NCBI GenBank assembly: GCA_027328265.1
Contig: DAHVVD010000018.1
Location: forward strand, 1-12,068
Direction: 5' to 3'
Origin: Microcaldota archaeon
GTDB lineage: Archaea; Micrarchaeota; Micrarchaeia; Micrarchaeales; CABMGC01
Length of the DNA: 12,068 nucleotides
Position numbers and translations under genes: made by a program
In this document: positions 1 through 6,510 of the stretch, in pieces
Layout of the letters: each line of letters begins with the position of its first letter
Position numbering within the stretch: position 1 is the stretch's first letter
The notes under the pieces: generated by a model
The model's input: the letters and a program-made list of their open reading frames with translations, nothing else
Database searches by the model: none
Told to the model about the DNA's origin: nothing

Positions 1-1332
1 CACCTGGGCCACGCCAAGAACTACATCGATTTCGACATAATAGCCAGGTGGCTCAGGCGCCAGGGCTACGGCCTAACATATATCCAGAACATAACCGACA
101 TTGATGACAAGATAATCCAGAGAGCCAAAGAGGCAGGAATCAGCCCCGCTGAACTTGCCGAGAAATACGAAAAAAGGCTAATGGAAGACATGGATGCCAT
201 AGATGTGAAGGGTAGCATAGACAAGTTCCCAAGATCCCACTCCTATATCAAGGAGATAGAATCGCAGATACAGCTGCTGATCGAAAAAGGCCACGCATAT
301 GTGGCAGGAGGCGACGTCTACTATGATGTAGACACATTCAAGGACTACACCAAGCTCTCGCACATGAAGCTCGAAGAGCTTACCGAGCACAGAATAGAGC
401 CTGGGGAGGGCAAGAGACAGCCATACGATTTCGCCCTCTGGAAGGCTTCAAAGCCAGGAGAGCCAACTTGGAATATTACTGTCTCGTCAAAGAATAAAAA
501 GATTGAACTCACAGGCAGGCCTGGATGGCACATAGAAGACACGGCAATCACCCACTCAATCTTCGGGCCCCAGTACGACATACACGGAGGTGCGATAGAG
601 CTCCTCTTTCCCCATCACACCAATGAGCTGGCGCAGGCTGAGGCTGCCTTCGGCAAAAAGCCCTTCGTTAAATACTGGCTGCACAGCGGCGTGCTTAACG
701 TGGACGGCAAGAAGATGAGCAAGAGCCTCAAGAACTTCATAACAATAAGAGACATATTAAAGAAATACGATGCCGAAGCGCTGAGGCTTATGGTCTCATC
801 CACACATTATAGGAAAGAGATAGATTTCTCAGAAGAAACAATAAAAAATGCTGACAGGAGACTGCGCTTTCTATATGGTGCGCTAGGAGTCTTGTATAAT
901 GCAGAAGAGAAGAAATCAGATGCGGACAAGGAAGTCGAAAGAATAGCAGCAGACCTTAAGCGTGATTTTACAGAAGCTATGAACCACGATTTTGATACGC
1001 CGCTGGCAATCTCTGTTCTTTGGAAAGCAATCACGGAATCAAGGAACACAGTCGAACAGGAAGGAAGCCTAGGAAAGAGAGCAAAAGAAGAGGCCATAAC
1101 TTCCATACTTGAGTATTCTGGAATTATAGGCATACTGCAACATGACTGGTACAAGGAAGTCCCTTCAGAAGCAGCAATGAAGAAGATTAAAAGAAGGGAG
1201 GAATTGAGGCAGGCATCAAACTTCAAGGAAGCAGATCAGATAAGGAACGAACTCTCAAAGAACGGCATCGCCATCGAAGATACAGAATATGGAACTATCT
1301 GGAGAATAGATAAGAAAGGCAAGCTTATATAA
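1..1332 (+). CDS. cysS: Cysteinyl-tRNA synthetase, 5' end outside window
   Basis: CysRS joins cysteine to tRNA-Cys in the cytoplasm; it is a class I synthetase. The reading frame is open from base 1, and the first four residues are HLGH, the class I HIGH motif, so only about 25-30 N-terminal residues, including the first zinc cysteine, lie outside. The family signature NITDIDDKII follows at about 88-117. The GWHIE motif is at about 523-537, DIHGG at about 580-594, FPHH plus T-N-E at 607-627, and the second class I signature KMSKS at 712-726. The C-terminal helical domain runs to the TAA at 1330-1332. The visible 443 residues plus the missing start give the usual length of about 470. One oddity: the position equal to E. 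coli zinc ligand Cys209 (WHIEC) is Asp here, codon 538-540. The other ligands (first His of HHTNE and its Glu) are kept. uppP follows after 33 nt on the same strand. Identification is near certain. Confidence 0.97.
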   Translation, partial: HLGHAKNYIDFDIIARWLRRQGYGLTYIQNITDIDDKIIQRAKEAGISPAELAEKYEKRLMEDMDAIDVKGSIDKFPRSHSYIKEIESQIQLLIEKGHAYVAGGDVYYDVDTFKDYTKLSHMKLEELTEHRIEPGEGKRQPYDFALWKASKPGEPTWNITVSSKNKKIELTGRPGWHIEDTAITHSIFGPQYDIHGGAIELLFPHHTNELAQAEAAFGKKPFVKYWLHSGVLNVDGKKMSKSLKNFITIRDILKKYDAEALRLMVSSTHYRKEIDFSEETIKNADRRLRFLYGALGVLYNAEEKKSDADKEVERIAADLKRDFTEAMNHDFDTPLAISVLWKAITESRNTVEQEGSLGKRAKEEAITSILEYSGIIGILQHDWYKEVPSEAAMKKIKRREELRQASNFKEADQIRNELSKNGIAIEDTEYGTIWRIDKKGKLI

Positions 1333-1365
1333 AAATCACGAAACAAACTATGAGCAAAAGATTAG

Positions 1366-2217
1366 ATGGCCACCATTTACCAAATTATTGTTTCAGTGAT
1401 TATAGGACTAGTCCAAGCAATCTCAGAATGGCTGCCAATAAGCAGCAAAACCCAGGTGCTTGGGGTCACGCAGCTTCTTCTCAAGCTTAACTTCTCCCAG
1501 GCCTATACCTTCGGCCTCTTCATGGAGGTAGGTACTCTCATCGCTGCAATAATCTATTTCAGAAGAGAGCTCTGGTCTCTGATTACGGTGCTTCTCGGCT
1601 CGAAGGACGCAATGCGGAGAAAGCTCTTCGTCTACGCCCTAACCACCACAATCATCACCGGAATCATAGGAGCGCCGCTATACCTGTACGCCGACTCGCT
1701 GACCAGCGTACCTATCGGCTTACCTATGATTCTGATAGGTCTAGTCCTGATAGCTGACGCATTCATAATACATTACGCAAGGAAGAGGCACGAAGCAGGC
1801 GCAAACCTCAGGAAGTTCGAGAGCATGGGCATGAGGGACTACATAGTTGTCGGCATAATGCAGGGAATCTCAGCCCTTCCTGGAGTAAGCAGGTCAGGTA
1901 TTACGACGAGTACCCTTCTTCTTCTCGACATCGAAGCCGACGAGGCATTCAGGCTCTCTTTCATCATAGGTATTTTTGCCACAGCAGCAGCTTTCCTGCT
2001 CACGATTGTGGCATCCAAGGCAAATGTGACTGCCGCTCTTGCAGGGATAAGCACTTTGGGGCTTGTGATTGCGATAATAACAGCTACCATAGCGAGCCTT
2101 TTCCTGATAGATTTCCTCATCAAGATAGCAAGAAAGTCAAACATCTCCTATCTCATCTCGGCACTTGGCGTGATAGCGATAACAAGTGGCATCCTGTACC
2201 TCATCTTCGGCCTCTGA
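1366..2217 (+). CDS. uppP: UppP/BacA-family polyprenyl-diphosphate phosphatase
   Basis: This 283-residue polytopic membrane protein is close in length to E. coli UppP (273). The family removes a phosphate from undecaprenyl diphosphate to recycle the lipid carrier. In an archaeon the substrate is more likely a dolichyl-type diphosphate used in glycosylation, which is inference. Diagnostic motifs are Q17-A-I-S-E21, the (E/Q)xxxE box, followed by WLPISS, and PGVSRSG at residues 172-178, whose Arg176 matches the essential Arg174 of E. coli. Hydrophobic segments alternate with short charged loops along the whole length. The E. coli box continues SSTGH with His30; here it reads SSKTQ, so that position is Gln30. 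Start: ATG 1366; an ATG at 1350 is out of frame. No clear Shine-Dalgarno lies before it. It may be cotranscribed with cysS. The stop at 2215-2217 abuts the broken end of the opposite-strand alaX remnant. Confidence 0.93.
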   Translation: MATIYQIIVSVIIGLVQAISEWLPISSKTQVLGVTQLLLKLNFSQAYTFGLFMEVGTLIAAIIYFRRELWSLITVLLGSKDAMRRKLFVYALTTTIITGIIGAPLYLYADSLTSVPIGLPMILIGLVLIADAFIIHYARKRHEAGANLRKFESMGMRDYIVVGIMQGISALPGVSRSGITTSTLLLLDIEADEAFRLSFIIGIFATAAAFLLTIVASKANVTAALAGISTLGLVIAIITATIASLFLIDFLIKIARKSNISYLISALGVIAITSGILYLIFGL

Positions 2218-2535
2218 AGACCATCCAAGCACTATCTCCATTCTCTTTCTCCAGGAGCCCCTGCTGTCAAACTTGCTGAGACGTATCTTTCCAACCTCTT
2301 CCGTATTCAAGACATGGGTCCCTCCATCTGTCTGGATGTCGGAGCCGACTATGTCAGCAACCCTATACCCCTTCTCACCAGCAACAAGTTTTCCTGTGCC
2401 GTTCTGCTGGCCTCCTCCTGTAGGATAGAACGTGATTTGGTCCAAGACGACTGCGGTGTCTACTGATTTTGCTACCTTCGCGTTAAATTCCTTCATGTGC
2501 GCGTCTTCCCAGTAGAGCTTCCTTGTCATAAACAC
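2218..2535 (-). pseudogene. alaX: AlaX-like alanyl-tRNA editing protein, N-terminal remnant
   Basis: Reading leftward, the protein begins MTRKLYWEDAHMKEF (ATG 2527-2529; an in-frame GTG at 2533-2535 is the alternative). It continues through FYPTGGGQQNGTG, the glycine-rich motif of AlaX and the AlaRS editing domain, and then GGTHVLN and SWRKRMEI. In intact AlaX proteins this last stretch leads directly into the zinc-binding HxxxH helix and later a Cys/His pair, which hydrolyse Ser- or Gly-mischarged tRNA-Ala. Here the family resemblance stops at about 2218-2232, exactly where uppP ends. The frame then runs on antisense to uppP to a stop at 2137-2139 without any HxxxH. About 106 residues of AlaX character remain, against about 157 for the short AlaX type and over 210 for the longer type. 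No frameshift or stop interrupts the remnant, so the loss looks like a 3' deletion rather than slow decay. It should have no deacylase activity. Family assignment is confident; pseudogene status is inferred. Confidence 0.75.
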
Positions 2536-2606
2536 ATCAGAGACTATCTTCTCATCACGAATCAGAAATACCTCAGTCTCATCACTGATTGTTTATGGCT
2601 GATAAC

Positions 2607-2615
2607 TCATATAAG
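2607..2615 (-). promoter_or_regulatory. Candidate TATA box for the alaX remnant
   Basis: On the minus strand this reads cttatatga, an archaeal TATA-like element in the 159-bp gap between the divergent alaX remnant and the Nudix gene. Transcription would begin near 2585, leaving a leader of about 50 nt. It suggests the original promoter survives although the gene's 3' part is gone. The call rests on sequence resemblance only. Confidence 0.35.
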
Positions 2616-2642
2616 GTTAATGCGTCACCCCAAACCTAACAA

Positions 2643-2650
2643 GTTTATAC
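2643..2650 (+). promoter_or_regulatory. Candidate TATA box for the Nudix gene
   Basis: The sequence gtttatac resembles the archaeal TATA consensus. A start of transcription about 25-27 bp downstream (near 2672) would leave a leader of roughly 20 nt before ATG 2695. A second AT-rich stretch, ataatataaa at about 2654-2663, could serve instead and would make the mRNA almost leaderless. The bases ggtga sit only 1 nt before the ATG, too close for a normal Shine-Dalgarno, which fits leaderless or near-leaderless translation. Confidence 0.5.
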
Positions 2651-2694
2651 AAAATAATATAAACCAGACTTACTAAATCTCTCTGGATGGTGAA

Positions 2695-3174
2695 ATGAAT
2701 AAAGTTTGCATATGCGGCTCAGTTGTCGTATTCAAAAGAAGGAAGATATTCCTACTTCATCACAAGAAATTCAACCTCTGGATTTACTGTGGAGGCCATA
2801 GGGAGGAAAACGAGACTCCTTATGAAACTGTGATGCGCGAAGCAAAGGAAGAAGCAGGAATGAAGATAAAGATTTTAAACCCTGACCAGAAGGAAGGCAG
2901 GCTTCTGGCAGACAAAAGGGCATACCAGCTCCCCAGGCCTTTCACAATACTCCAACAGCACGTGGAATACAAGGAAGGAAAGCATGAGCACTTCGACATG
3001 GTCTATCTTGCAAAACTCACCTCCATGAAAAAGGACAAGAACACAGAGAAACATAAGACCCAGTGGATTAAAGAATCCGAGATAGACGGCTTGAAGACCT
3101 TTGATAACGTGAAGTGGAGTCTACACAAAGCATTCTCTATCATGAAAAAAAACAACTATTTCGAGGGTAAATAA
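2695..3174 (+). CDS. Nudix hydrolase, substrate unknown
   Basis: A 159-residue single-domain protein. The Nudix box, GX5EX7REUXEEXGU, is complete at residues 34-56: Gly34, Glu40, then REAKEEAGM at 48-56, supplying the catalytic and metal-binding glutamates. Nudix enzymes hydrolyse a nucleoside diphosphate linked to another group; the box does not tell which substrate is used. Before the box the strand VCICGSVVVF and the segment KFNLWIYCGGH are typical of the fold; after it the C-terminal part is Lys-rich and carries the motif QWIKESEIDGL, also common in Nudix proteins. There is no signal peptide or membrane segment, so it is cytoplasmic. The gene appears to have its own promoter and lies 62 nt before the chosen glnA start. 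By eye it is more A-rich than its neighbours. Family certain; role (nucleotide-pool cleaning, Ap4A or sugar nucleotide hydrolysis) not determinable here. Confidence 0.93.
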   Translation: MNKVCICGSVVVFKRRKIFLLHHKKFNLWIYCGGHREENETPYETVMREAKEEAGMKIKILNPDQKEGRLLADKRAYQLPRPFTILQQHVEYKEGKHEHFDMVYLAKLTSMKKDKNTEKHKTQWIKESEIDGLKTFDNVKWSLHKAFSIMKKNNYFEGK

Positions 3175-3195
3175 ATTCACCCCAAAACAAAGAAG

Positions 3196-3205
3196 ATATT
3201 TAAAA
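3196..3205 (+). promoter_or_regulatory. Candidate TATA box for glnA
   Basis: The sequence atatttaaaa lies about 26 bp ahead of position 3227. Transcription from there would begin at or just after the first in-frame ATG (3222). That argues for the second ATG (3237) as the true glnA start. Confidence 0.55.
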
Positions 3206-3224
3206 CCGACTATCTATAGCTATG

Positions 3225-3233
3225 GGTGGTGGT
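3225..3233 (+). promoter_or_regulatory. Shine-Dalgarno-like GGTGG repeat deciding the glnA start
   Basis: The repeated ggt triplets at 3225-3233 contain GGTGG 4 nt before ATG 3237, matching the anti-Shine-Dalgarno of archaeal 16S rRNA. Starting at 3222 instead would turn these bases into an unusual M-G-G-G-L N-terminus. Confidence 0.5.
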
Positions 3234-3236
3234 TTG

Positions 3237-4646
3237 ATGGGAGTAGAAGAGGCATTAAAATTTCTGAAAGAGAATAAGGTAAAGTGGGTGGATCTGCAGT
3301 TTACTGACCTGATGGGGAAACTGCACCACATAACTGTCCCAGCATCGGCTTTCAACGAAGAGGTTTTCAAGCAGGGCTTCGCGAAACTCGACGGCAGCAG
3401 CATCAAGGGCTTCACAACTATAAATGAGAGCGACATGCTTCTCGTCCCGATTCCAGAGAGCATCGCACTTATACCTTGGACAGCGAACACAGTCAGGATA
3501 CTTACGGAGATCCATTGGGGCGGAGGAAGAGGCAGGTTCGAAAGAGATTCAAGAGGACTGGCTGAGGCCGCTGAAGAGTACCAGAAAAGTCTGGGTTACA
3601 AAAGCTTCTTCGGCCCTGAGCCCGAATTCTTCATCTTCGACAGAGTCGATCTTGATGTTGCCACTCCTCAGAGCGGGACAGGATACAAGATAAGCTCGTC
3701 TGAAGCGCCTTGGCAGGGAACCGGCGGATTCATTGTCAGGTACAAGGAGGGATATTATCCCACTCCTCCTGTGGACCAGCTTATGGATGTAAGACTTGAG
3801 GCAATAGATATCCTTGCTAATACTTTCGGGTTCAAGATAGAGGCAGCTCACCATGAAGTCGCAACAGCAGGACAGGGGGAGATAAACTTTGCATATTCAA
3901 CACTAGTAAATACCGCGGACAACGTCCAAACCATGAAATATGTACTGAGAAATGTTGCTGCAAAGTACGGCAAGGTAGCGACCTTCATGCCCAAGCCAAT
4001 GCAAGGGGACAATGGCACAGGCATGCACACCCACTTCAGCCTCTGGAGCTCTGACGGCAAGACAAACTACATGTTCGACCCCAACGACGATTATGCACAG
4101 CTAAGCCAGATTGGCAGATACTCTATCGGAGGAATACTCTCGCACTCGAGAGCCCTTTCAGCGATAGCCTCTCCTACTGTGAACAGTTACAGACGCCTGA
4201 TTCCTGACTTCGAGGCTCCGGTATACATAGCGTGGAGCAAGTCGAACAGGAGCGCATTGATAAGGGTGCCTGCCCATTTCAAGACAATGGAGAAAGCAAA
4301 GAGGATAGAATATAGGGCTCCTGATGCGACCTCGAATCCATATCTTTTGTTCTCCGGATTGCTTATGGCAGCACTCGACGGGATAAAGAAAAAAAAGGAG
4401 CCTCCCCAGCACCTTGACGAGAACATCTGGCACCTTTCAAGGGAAAGGAGGAAGGAACTAGGCGTAGAAGGGCTGCCACGATCACTTGATGAGGCTCTAG
4501 ACGAACTAGAGTCTGACAACGAGTTTCTGAGACCTGTCTTCACCCAGCAGTTCATAGACACATATCTTGACATAAAGAGAGAAGAAATCTCTACACTGGC
4601 TCAGCACCCGCACCCAATGGAGGTTTACTACTACCTAGACGCCTAG
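3237..4646 (+). CDS. glnA: Glutamine synthetase, type I
   Basis: GlnA condenses ammonia with glutamate using ATP, the main ammonia-assimilation step, and works as a cytoplasmic dodecamer. The 469-residue protein is the normal GSI length. Seen in order: [19 protein letters not shown] near the start; DGSSIKGF then ESDM, the flexible aspartate loop; [12 protein letters not shown] with the metal-binding glutamates; [12 protein letters not shown] with further metal ligands; [21 protein letters not shown] with the catalytic-site histidine; NSYRRL then FEAP, the glutamate flap; [10 protein letters not shown]; and RIEYRAPD, then NPYL, for phosphate and nucleotide binding. Where enteric GS has the adenylylated tyrosine (NLYDLP), this protein has NIWHLS, so adenylylation control is unlikely. 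The start is set at ATG 3237 because of the preceding GGTGG and TATA spacing; ATG 3222 is in frame and would add five residues. No PII gene or other nitrogen regulator is adjacent. All key residues are present, so it should be active. Confidence 0.97.
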   Translation: MGVEEALKFLKENKVKWVDLQFTDLMGKLHHITVPASAFNEEVFKQGFAKLDGSSIKGFTTINESDMLLVPIPESIALIPWTANTVRILTEIHWGGGRGRFERDSRGLAEAAEEYQKSLGYKSFFGPEPEFFIFDRVDLDVATPQSGTGYKISSSEAPWQGTGGFIVRYKEGYYPTPPVDQLMDVRLEAIDILANTFGFKIEAAHHEVATAGQGEINFAYSTLVNTADNVQTMKYVLRNVAAKYGKVATFMPKPMQGDNGTGMHTHFSLWSSDGKTNYMFDPNDDYAQLSQIGRYSIGGILSHSRALSAIASPTVNSYRRLIPDFEAPVYIAWSKSNRSALIRVPAHFKTMEKAKRIEYRAPDATSNPYLLFSGLLMAALDGIKKKKEPPQHLDENIWHLSRERRKELGVEGLPRSLDEALDELESDNEFLRPVFTQQFIDTYLDIKREEISTLAQHPHPMEVYYYLDA

Positions 4647-4710
4647 ACTGCATACTCTTTCTGGATCTAACTGAGATGTCACTGACCTGCAATCTTATAC
4701 TGAAGTGGCT

Positions 4711-4720
4711 ATTTATATAC
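4711..4720 (+). promoter_or_regulatory. Candidate TATA box for the tRNA-like gene
   Basis: The sequence atttatatac is a strong archaeal TATA match. The predicted transcript start is near 4741, so the RNA would include the left complementary flank (4744-4759) and about 23 nt before the acceptor stem at 4765. Confidence 0.6.
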
Positions 4721-4743
4721 TCTAGTATACAAATAAGAAGAAC

Positions 4744-4870
4744 GTAGCCCTAGGCTGGCTTAAAGGCGGCGTATAAAGGTAATGTACCCCTCTCGTCTGA
4801 AAAACGAGGTCCCGAGATGGATGTGTGGGTTCGAATCCCACCGCCGCCGAGCCAATAGCCAAAAGGCTAC
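4744..4870 (+). repeat. Complementary flanks around the tRNA-like gene
   Basis: GTAGCC at 4744-4749 is the exact reverse complement of GGCTAC at 4865-4870. Inside it, GGCT 4753-4756 can pair with AGCC 4857-4860, or TGGC 4756-4759 with GCCA 4851-4854. Each flank can alternatively fold locally: AGCC-CTA-GGCT at 4746-4756 and TAGCC-AAAA-GGCTA at 4856-4869. The flanks could form an interrupted helix continuing outward from the acceptor stem. Pairing is seen directly; a function is not established. Confidence 0.5.
4765..4849 (+). tRNA. Aberrant tRNA-like gene, identity unclear (loop reads GAA)
   Basis: Acceptor strands GGCGGCG (4765-4771) and CGCCGCC (4842-4848) pair at all seven positions, followed by discriminator G4849. 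T8 and A9 follow the 5' strand. The T arm is perfect: GTGGG (4825-4829), TTCGAAT, CCCAC (4837-4841). The anticodon hairpin is perfect: CTCGT (4792-4796), loop CTGAAAA, ACGAG (4804-4808), which places GAA (Phe) at 34-36. The rest is abnormal. The 20 nt at 4772-4791 form no normal D arm; the only pairings are GGTA-ATG-TACC at 4778-4788, or GTAT with GTAC if the last acceptor G is borrowed. The variable region has 16 nt (4809-4824), able to form TCC-CGAGAT-GGA, like a class II (Ser/Leu) arm. G73 and the long arm suggest Ser, the loop suggests Phe, and A37 is unusual for archaeal tRNA-Phe. No CCA is encoded. It may be a decayed tRNA, a tRNA with an unusual intron, or a tRNA-like RNA. Confidence 0.6.
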
Positions 4871-4907
4871 ATATATATTGCACAAGATAGATATTTAAGT
4901 ATAACGA

Positions 4908-4980
4908 CAGCCCCGACCAGATTCGAACTGGTGTACATGGGTCCAAAGCCCATTATCCTTGGCCACTAGATGACGGGGCT
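4908..4980 (-). tRNA. tRNA-Gln (anticodon UUG)
   Basis: Read on the minus strand, acceptor AGCCCCG (4980-4974) pairs fully with CGGGGCT (4915-4909), and the discriminator is G (4908). T8 is present; the D arm ATCT...GGAT pairs with one G-U and carries the G18G19 pair. The anticodon arm is ATGGG-CTTTGGA-CCCAT, giving anticodon TTG, for glutamine. The variable loop is 4 nt (GTAC) and the T arm is ACCAG-TTCGAAT-CTGGT. CCA is not encoded and must be added after transcription. It reads CAA and, with wobble, CAG. In archaea Gln-tRNA-Gln is normally made indirectly, from Glu-tRNA-Gln by GatDE; those genes are not in this window. It lies 41 nt beyond the proS stop on the same strand. Confidence 0.95.
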
Positions 4981-5003
4981 ATTCCTCTATCTAAGGATAT
5001 CCA

Positions 5004-5013
5004 GATTAATAAT
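5004..5013 (-). promoter_or_regulatory. Weak TATA-like element ahead of tRNA-Gln
   Basis: On the minus strand this AT-rich stretch reads attattaatc, about 26 bp ahead of 4982, just before the mature tRNA 5' end. It could drive the tRNA with almost no leader, but the match is poor; read-through from proS is the alternative. Confidence 0.3.
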
Positions 5014-5021
5014 CCTTGGGA

Positions 5022-6467
5022 CTAATAAGATTTGGCGAAGTTTGCCATGTGCCTGCCCTTCTTTCCGCAGTAAACGCACTTCTCGTGCTGTTTGCAGTGC
5101 TTGAAAGGAATGTTCGTTATCTTTGCTCCAGTCTCCTCCTTTATCTTCGCCTCGCATTCTGCGCTTCCGCACCAAGAAGCGTGTATCATGCCCTTCTTCT
5201 CTTCCAACGTTATCTTGAATTCAGCATAATCCTTAACCTCATGTATGCTTCCCATCAAAAAGTCGAATGCCTTCTTGTACAGGTTCTCATGAATCTCCTC
5301 TAGCGTCGCCTTTGACTTTTTGCCAAGATCTTCGATATCTACTCCCGCTTTCTCACCAGTATCCCTTCTTGCCAGTGTCACTTTGTTTGACGAGGCTTCT
5401 CTTTCACCAACCTCTATCCTCAGGGGTATGCCCTTCATCTCCCATTCGCTGAACTTGAACCCAGGGGAATATCCTTCTCTTGAATCCAGCTTTACTCTGA
5501 ATTTTTTCAATGCGGCAGCGACCTTCTTTGCGTATGCTAGCACTTCTTCTTTCTTTTCCTTCTTGTAGATCGGCACTATCACTATCTGTACATATGCAAC
5601 TCTAGGCGGCAGTATGAGTCCTTTATCGTCTCCGTGTGTTGCAACCATTACTCCGAGCTCCCTTGTGGAGATTGCGAATGTATTCTGCCACGCGTACTCT
5701 GTCTTTCCGCTTTCGTCAAGGAACTTGATATCAAATGCCTTAGAGAAATTCTGGCCATCGGAATGGAAATCAGGCCCCTGTATAGCCCACCCATCCGGCA
5801 TCACGTGCTCTATGCTGAAACTTGCCACAGCTCCTGCGAACTTCTCCGAATCGGTCTTCTTGCCTAGTATTCCTGGAAGTGCTAGATACTCTTTCAATAT
5901 TTTTTCATATATCTTCAGGACAGTTTTTCTCTCCGCTGAGGCTTCTCCCTCCTTAGCGAATACCGTATGTCCCTCGTTCCAGAGGAACTCTCTTGACCTT
6001 ATGAACGGTGTCGGGTGCTTGAACTCCCACCTAACCACATTGTTCCATTGGTTATACCTCATCGGAAGGTCTCTCCAGGATCTTATCCACTTCGAGTAGC
6101 TTGGATACATTATGGTCTCAGATGTCGGTCTAACTGCGAGCTTCTCATCAAGCTTCGTGTTTCCAGTCTCTGTCACCCACGCGACCTCAGGGCTGAAGCC
6201 CTCCACGTGCTCCTTCTCCTTCTGGAGGAACTTCTCAGGTATGAAAAGCGGGAAATAGACATTCTCTATCCCATCCTTCTTGAACTCCTTGTCAACTGCC
6301 CCCGAGACTATCTCCCATGCGCTGTAAGAAGCAGGCCTAAACGCCAGGCATCCCGATACCTCTGTGTAGTCAATGAAGGCCGTCTTTATCAGAACCTGCT
6401 GATACCACTCCGAGAAATTTTCTGCCTTCTTGGCAGTTATGCCAAGCTCCTTCTCATTGCCTTCCAT
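5022..6467 (-). CDS. proS: Prolyl-tRNA synthetase, archaeal/eukaryal type
   Basis: ProRS charges tRNA-Pro; it is a cytoplasmic class II synthetase. The 481-residue protein begins MEGNEKELGITAKK and has the usual length of the short archaeal form. Motif 1 is NVYFPLFIPEKF; the TxE substrate loop is AVRPTSETIMYPSYSKW; motif 2 is RWEFKHPTPFIRSREFLWNEGH; motif 3 lies around THGDDKGLILPP. An anticodon-binding domain follows (YVQIVIVPIYKKE), then the archaeal C-terminal zinc module with WCGSAEC and CVYCGKKGRH, ending FAKSY with the conserved terminal tyrosine. The large bacterial editing insertion between motifs 2 and 3 is absent. The start is ATG 6465-6467, because GGAGGT lies 9 nt upstream and homologues begin here. 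The frame stays open upstream to an ATG at 6531-6533, but that would cross the promoter. Transcription is divergent from polD. All class II motifs are intact, so it should be active. Confidence 0.97.
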   Translation of the reverse strand: MEGNEKELGITAKKAENFSEWYQQVLIKTAFIDYTEVSGCLAFRPASYSAWEIVSGAVDKEFKKDGIENVYFPLFIPEKFLQKEKEHVEGFSPEVAWVTETGNTKLDEKLAVRPTSETIMYPSYSKWIRSWRDLPMRYNQWNNVVRWEFKHPTPFIRSREFLWNEGHTVFAKEGEASAERKTVLKIYEKILKEYLALPGILGKKTDSEKFAGAVASFSIEHVMPDGWAIQGPDFHSDGQNFSKAFDIKFLDESGKTEYAWQNTFAISTRELGVMVATHGDDKGLILPPRVAYVQIVIVPIYKKEKKEEVLAYAKKVAAALKKFRVKLDSREGYSPGFKFSEWEMKGIPLRIEVGEREASSNKVTLARRDTGEKAGVDIEDLGKKSKATLEEIHENLYKKAFDFLMGSIHEVKDYAEFKITLEEKKGMIHASWCGSAECEAKIKEETGAKITNIPFKHCKQHEKCVYCGKKGRHMANFAKSY

Positions 6468-6476
6468 AATCCAGCT

Positions 6477-6482
6477 ACCTCC
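6477..6482 (-). promoter_or_regulatory. Shine-Dalgarno GGAGGT for proS
   Basis: On the minus strand GGAGGT stands 9 nt before ATG 6467, the strongest Shine-Dalgarno seen in the window. It decides the proS start against the upstream in-frame ATG at 6533. Confidence 0.8.
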
Positions 6483-6500
6483 TATCCCCATCTTCTGCAA

Positions 6501-6510
6501 AATATATAAG
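6501..6510. promoter_or_regulatory. Shared TATA element between proS and the polD genes
   Basis: The sequence aatatataag sits in the 83-bp gap between the divergent starts of proS (6467) and DP1 (6551). Its ATATAT core is self-complementary, so it reads as a TATA box on both strands. Rightward transcription would begin near 6532, giving a leader of about 19 nt. Leftward transcription would begin near 6480, close to the proS Shine-Dalgarno. I see no second TATA-like element in the gap. Confidence 0.55.

Noticed and set aside
2137..2217. The antisense tail of the alaX frame under uppP as a genuine C-terminus.
   Set aside because: It contains no HxxxH or other AlaX motif and is the reverse complement of well-conserved uppP membrane codons.
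4765..4849. Reading the aberrant tRNA as tRNA-Glu(CUC), tRNA-Thr(CGU), tRNA-Ser(UGA) or selenocysteine tRNA.
   Set aside because: Each alternative loop placement lacks a paired anticodon stem, needs C33 instead of U33, or overlaps the D region; the length and helices do not fit tRNA-Sec. Only the CTGAAAA loop closes a full 5-bp stem.
4765..4849. A simple canonical 37/38 intron in the tRNA-like gene.
   Set aside because: Removing about 10-12 nt after the anticodon leaves no 5-bp anticodon stem with U33, and I could not place a bulge-helix-bulge motif. A non-canonical intron stays possible.
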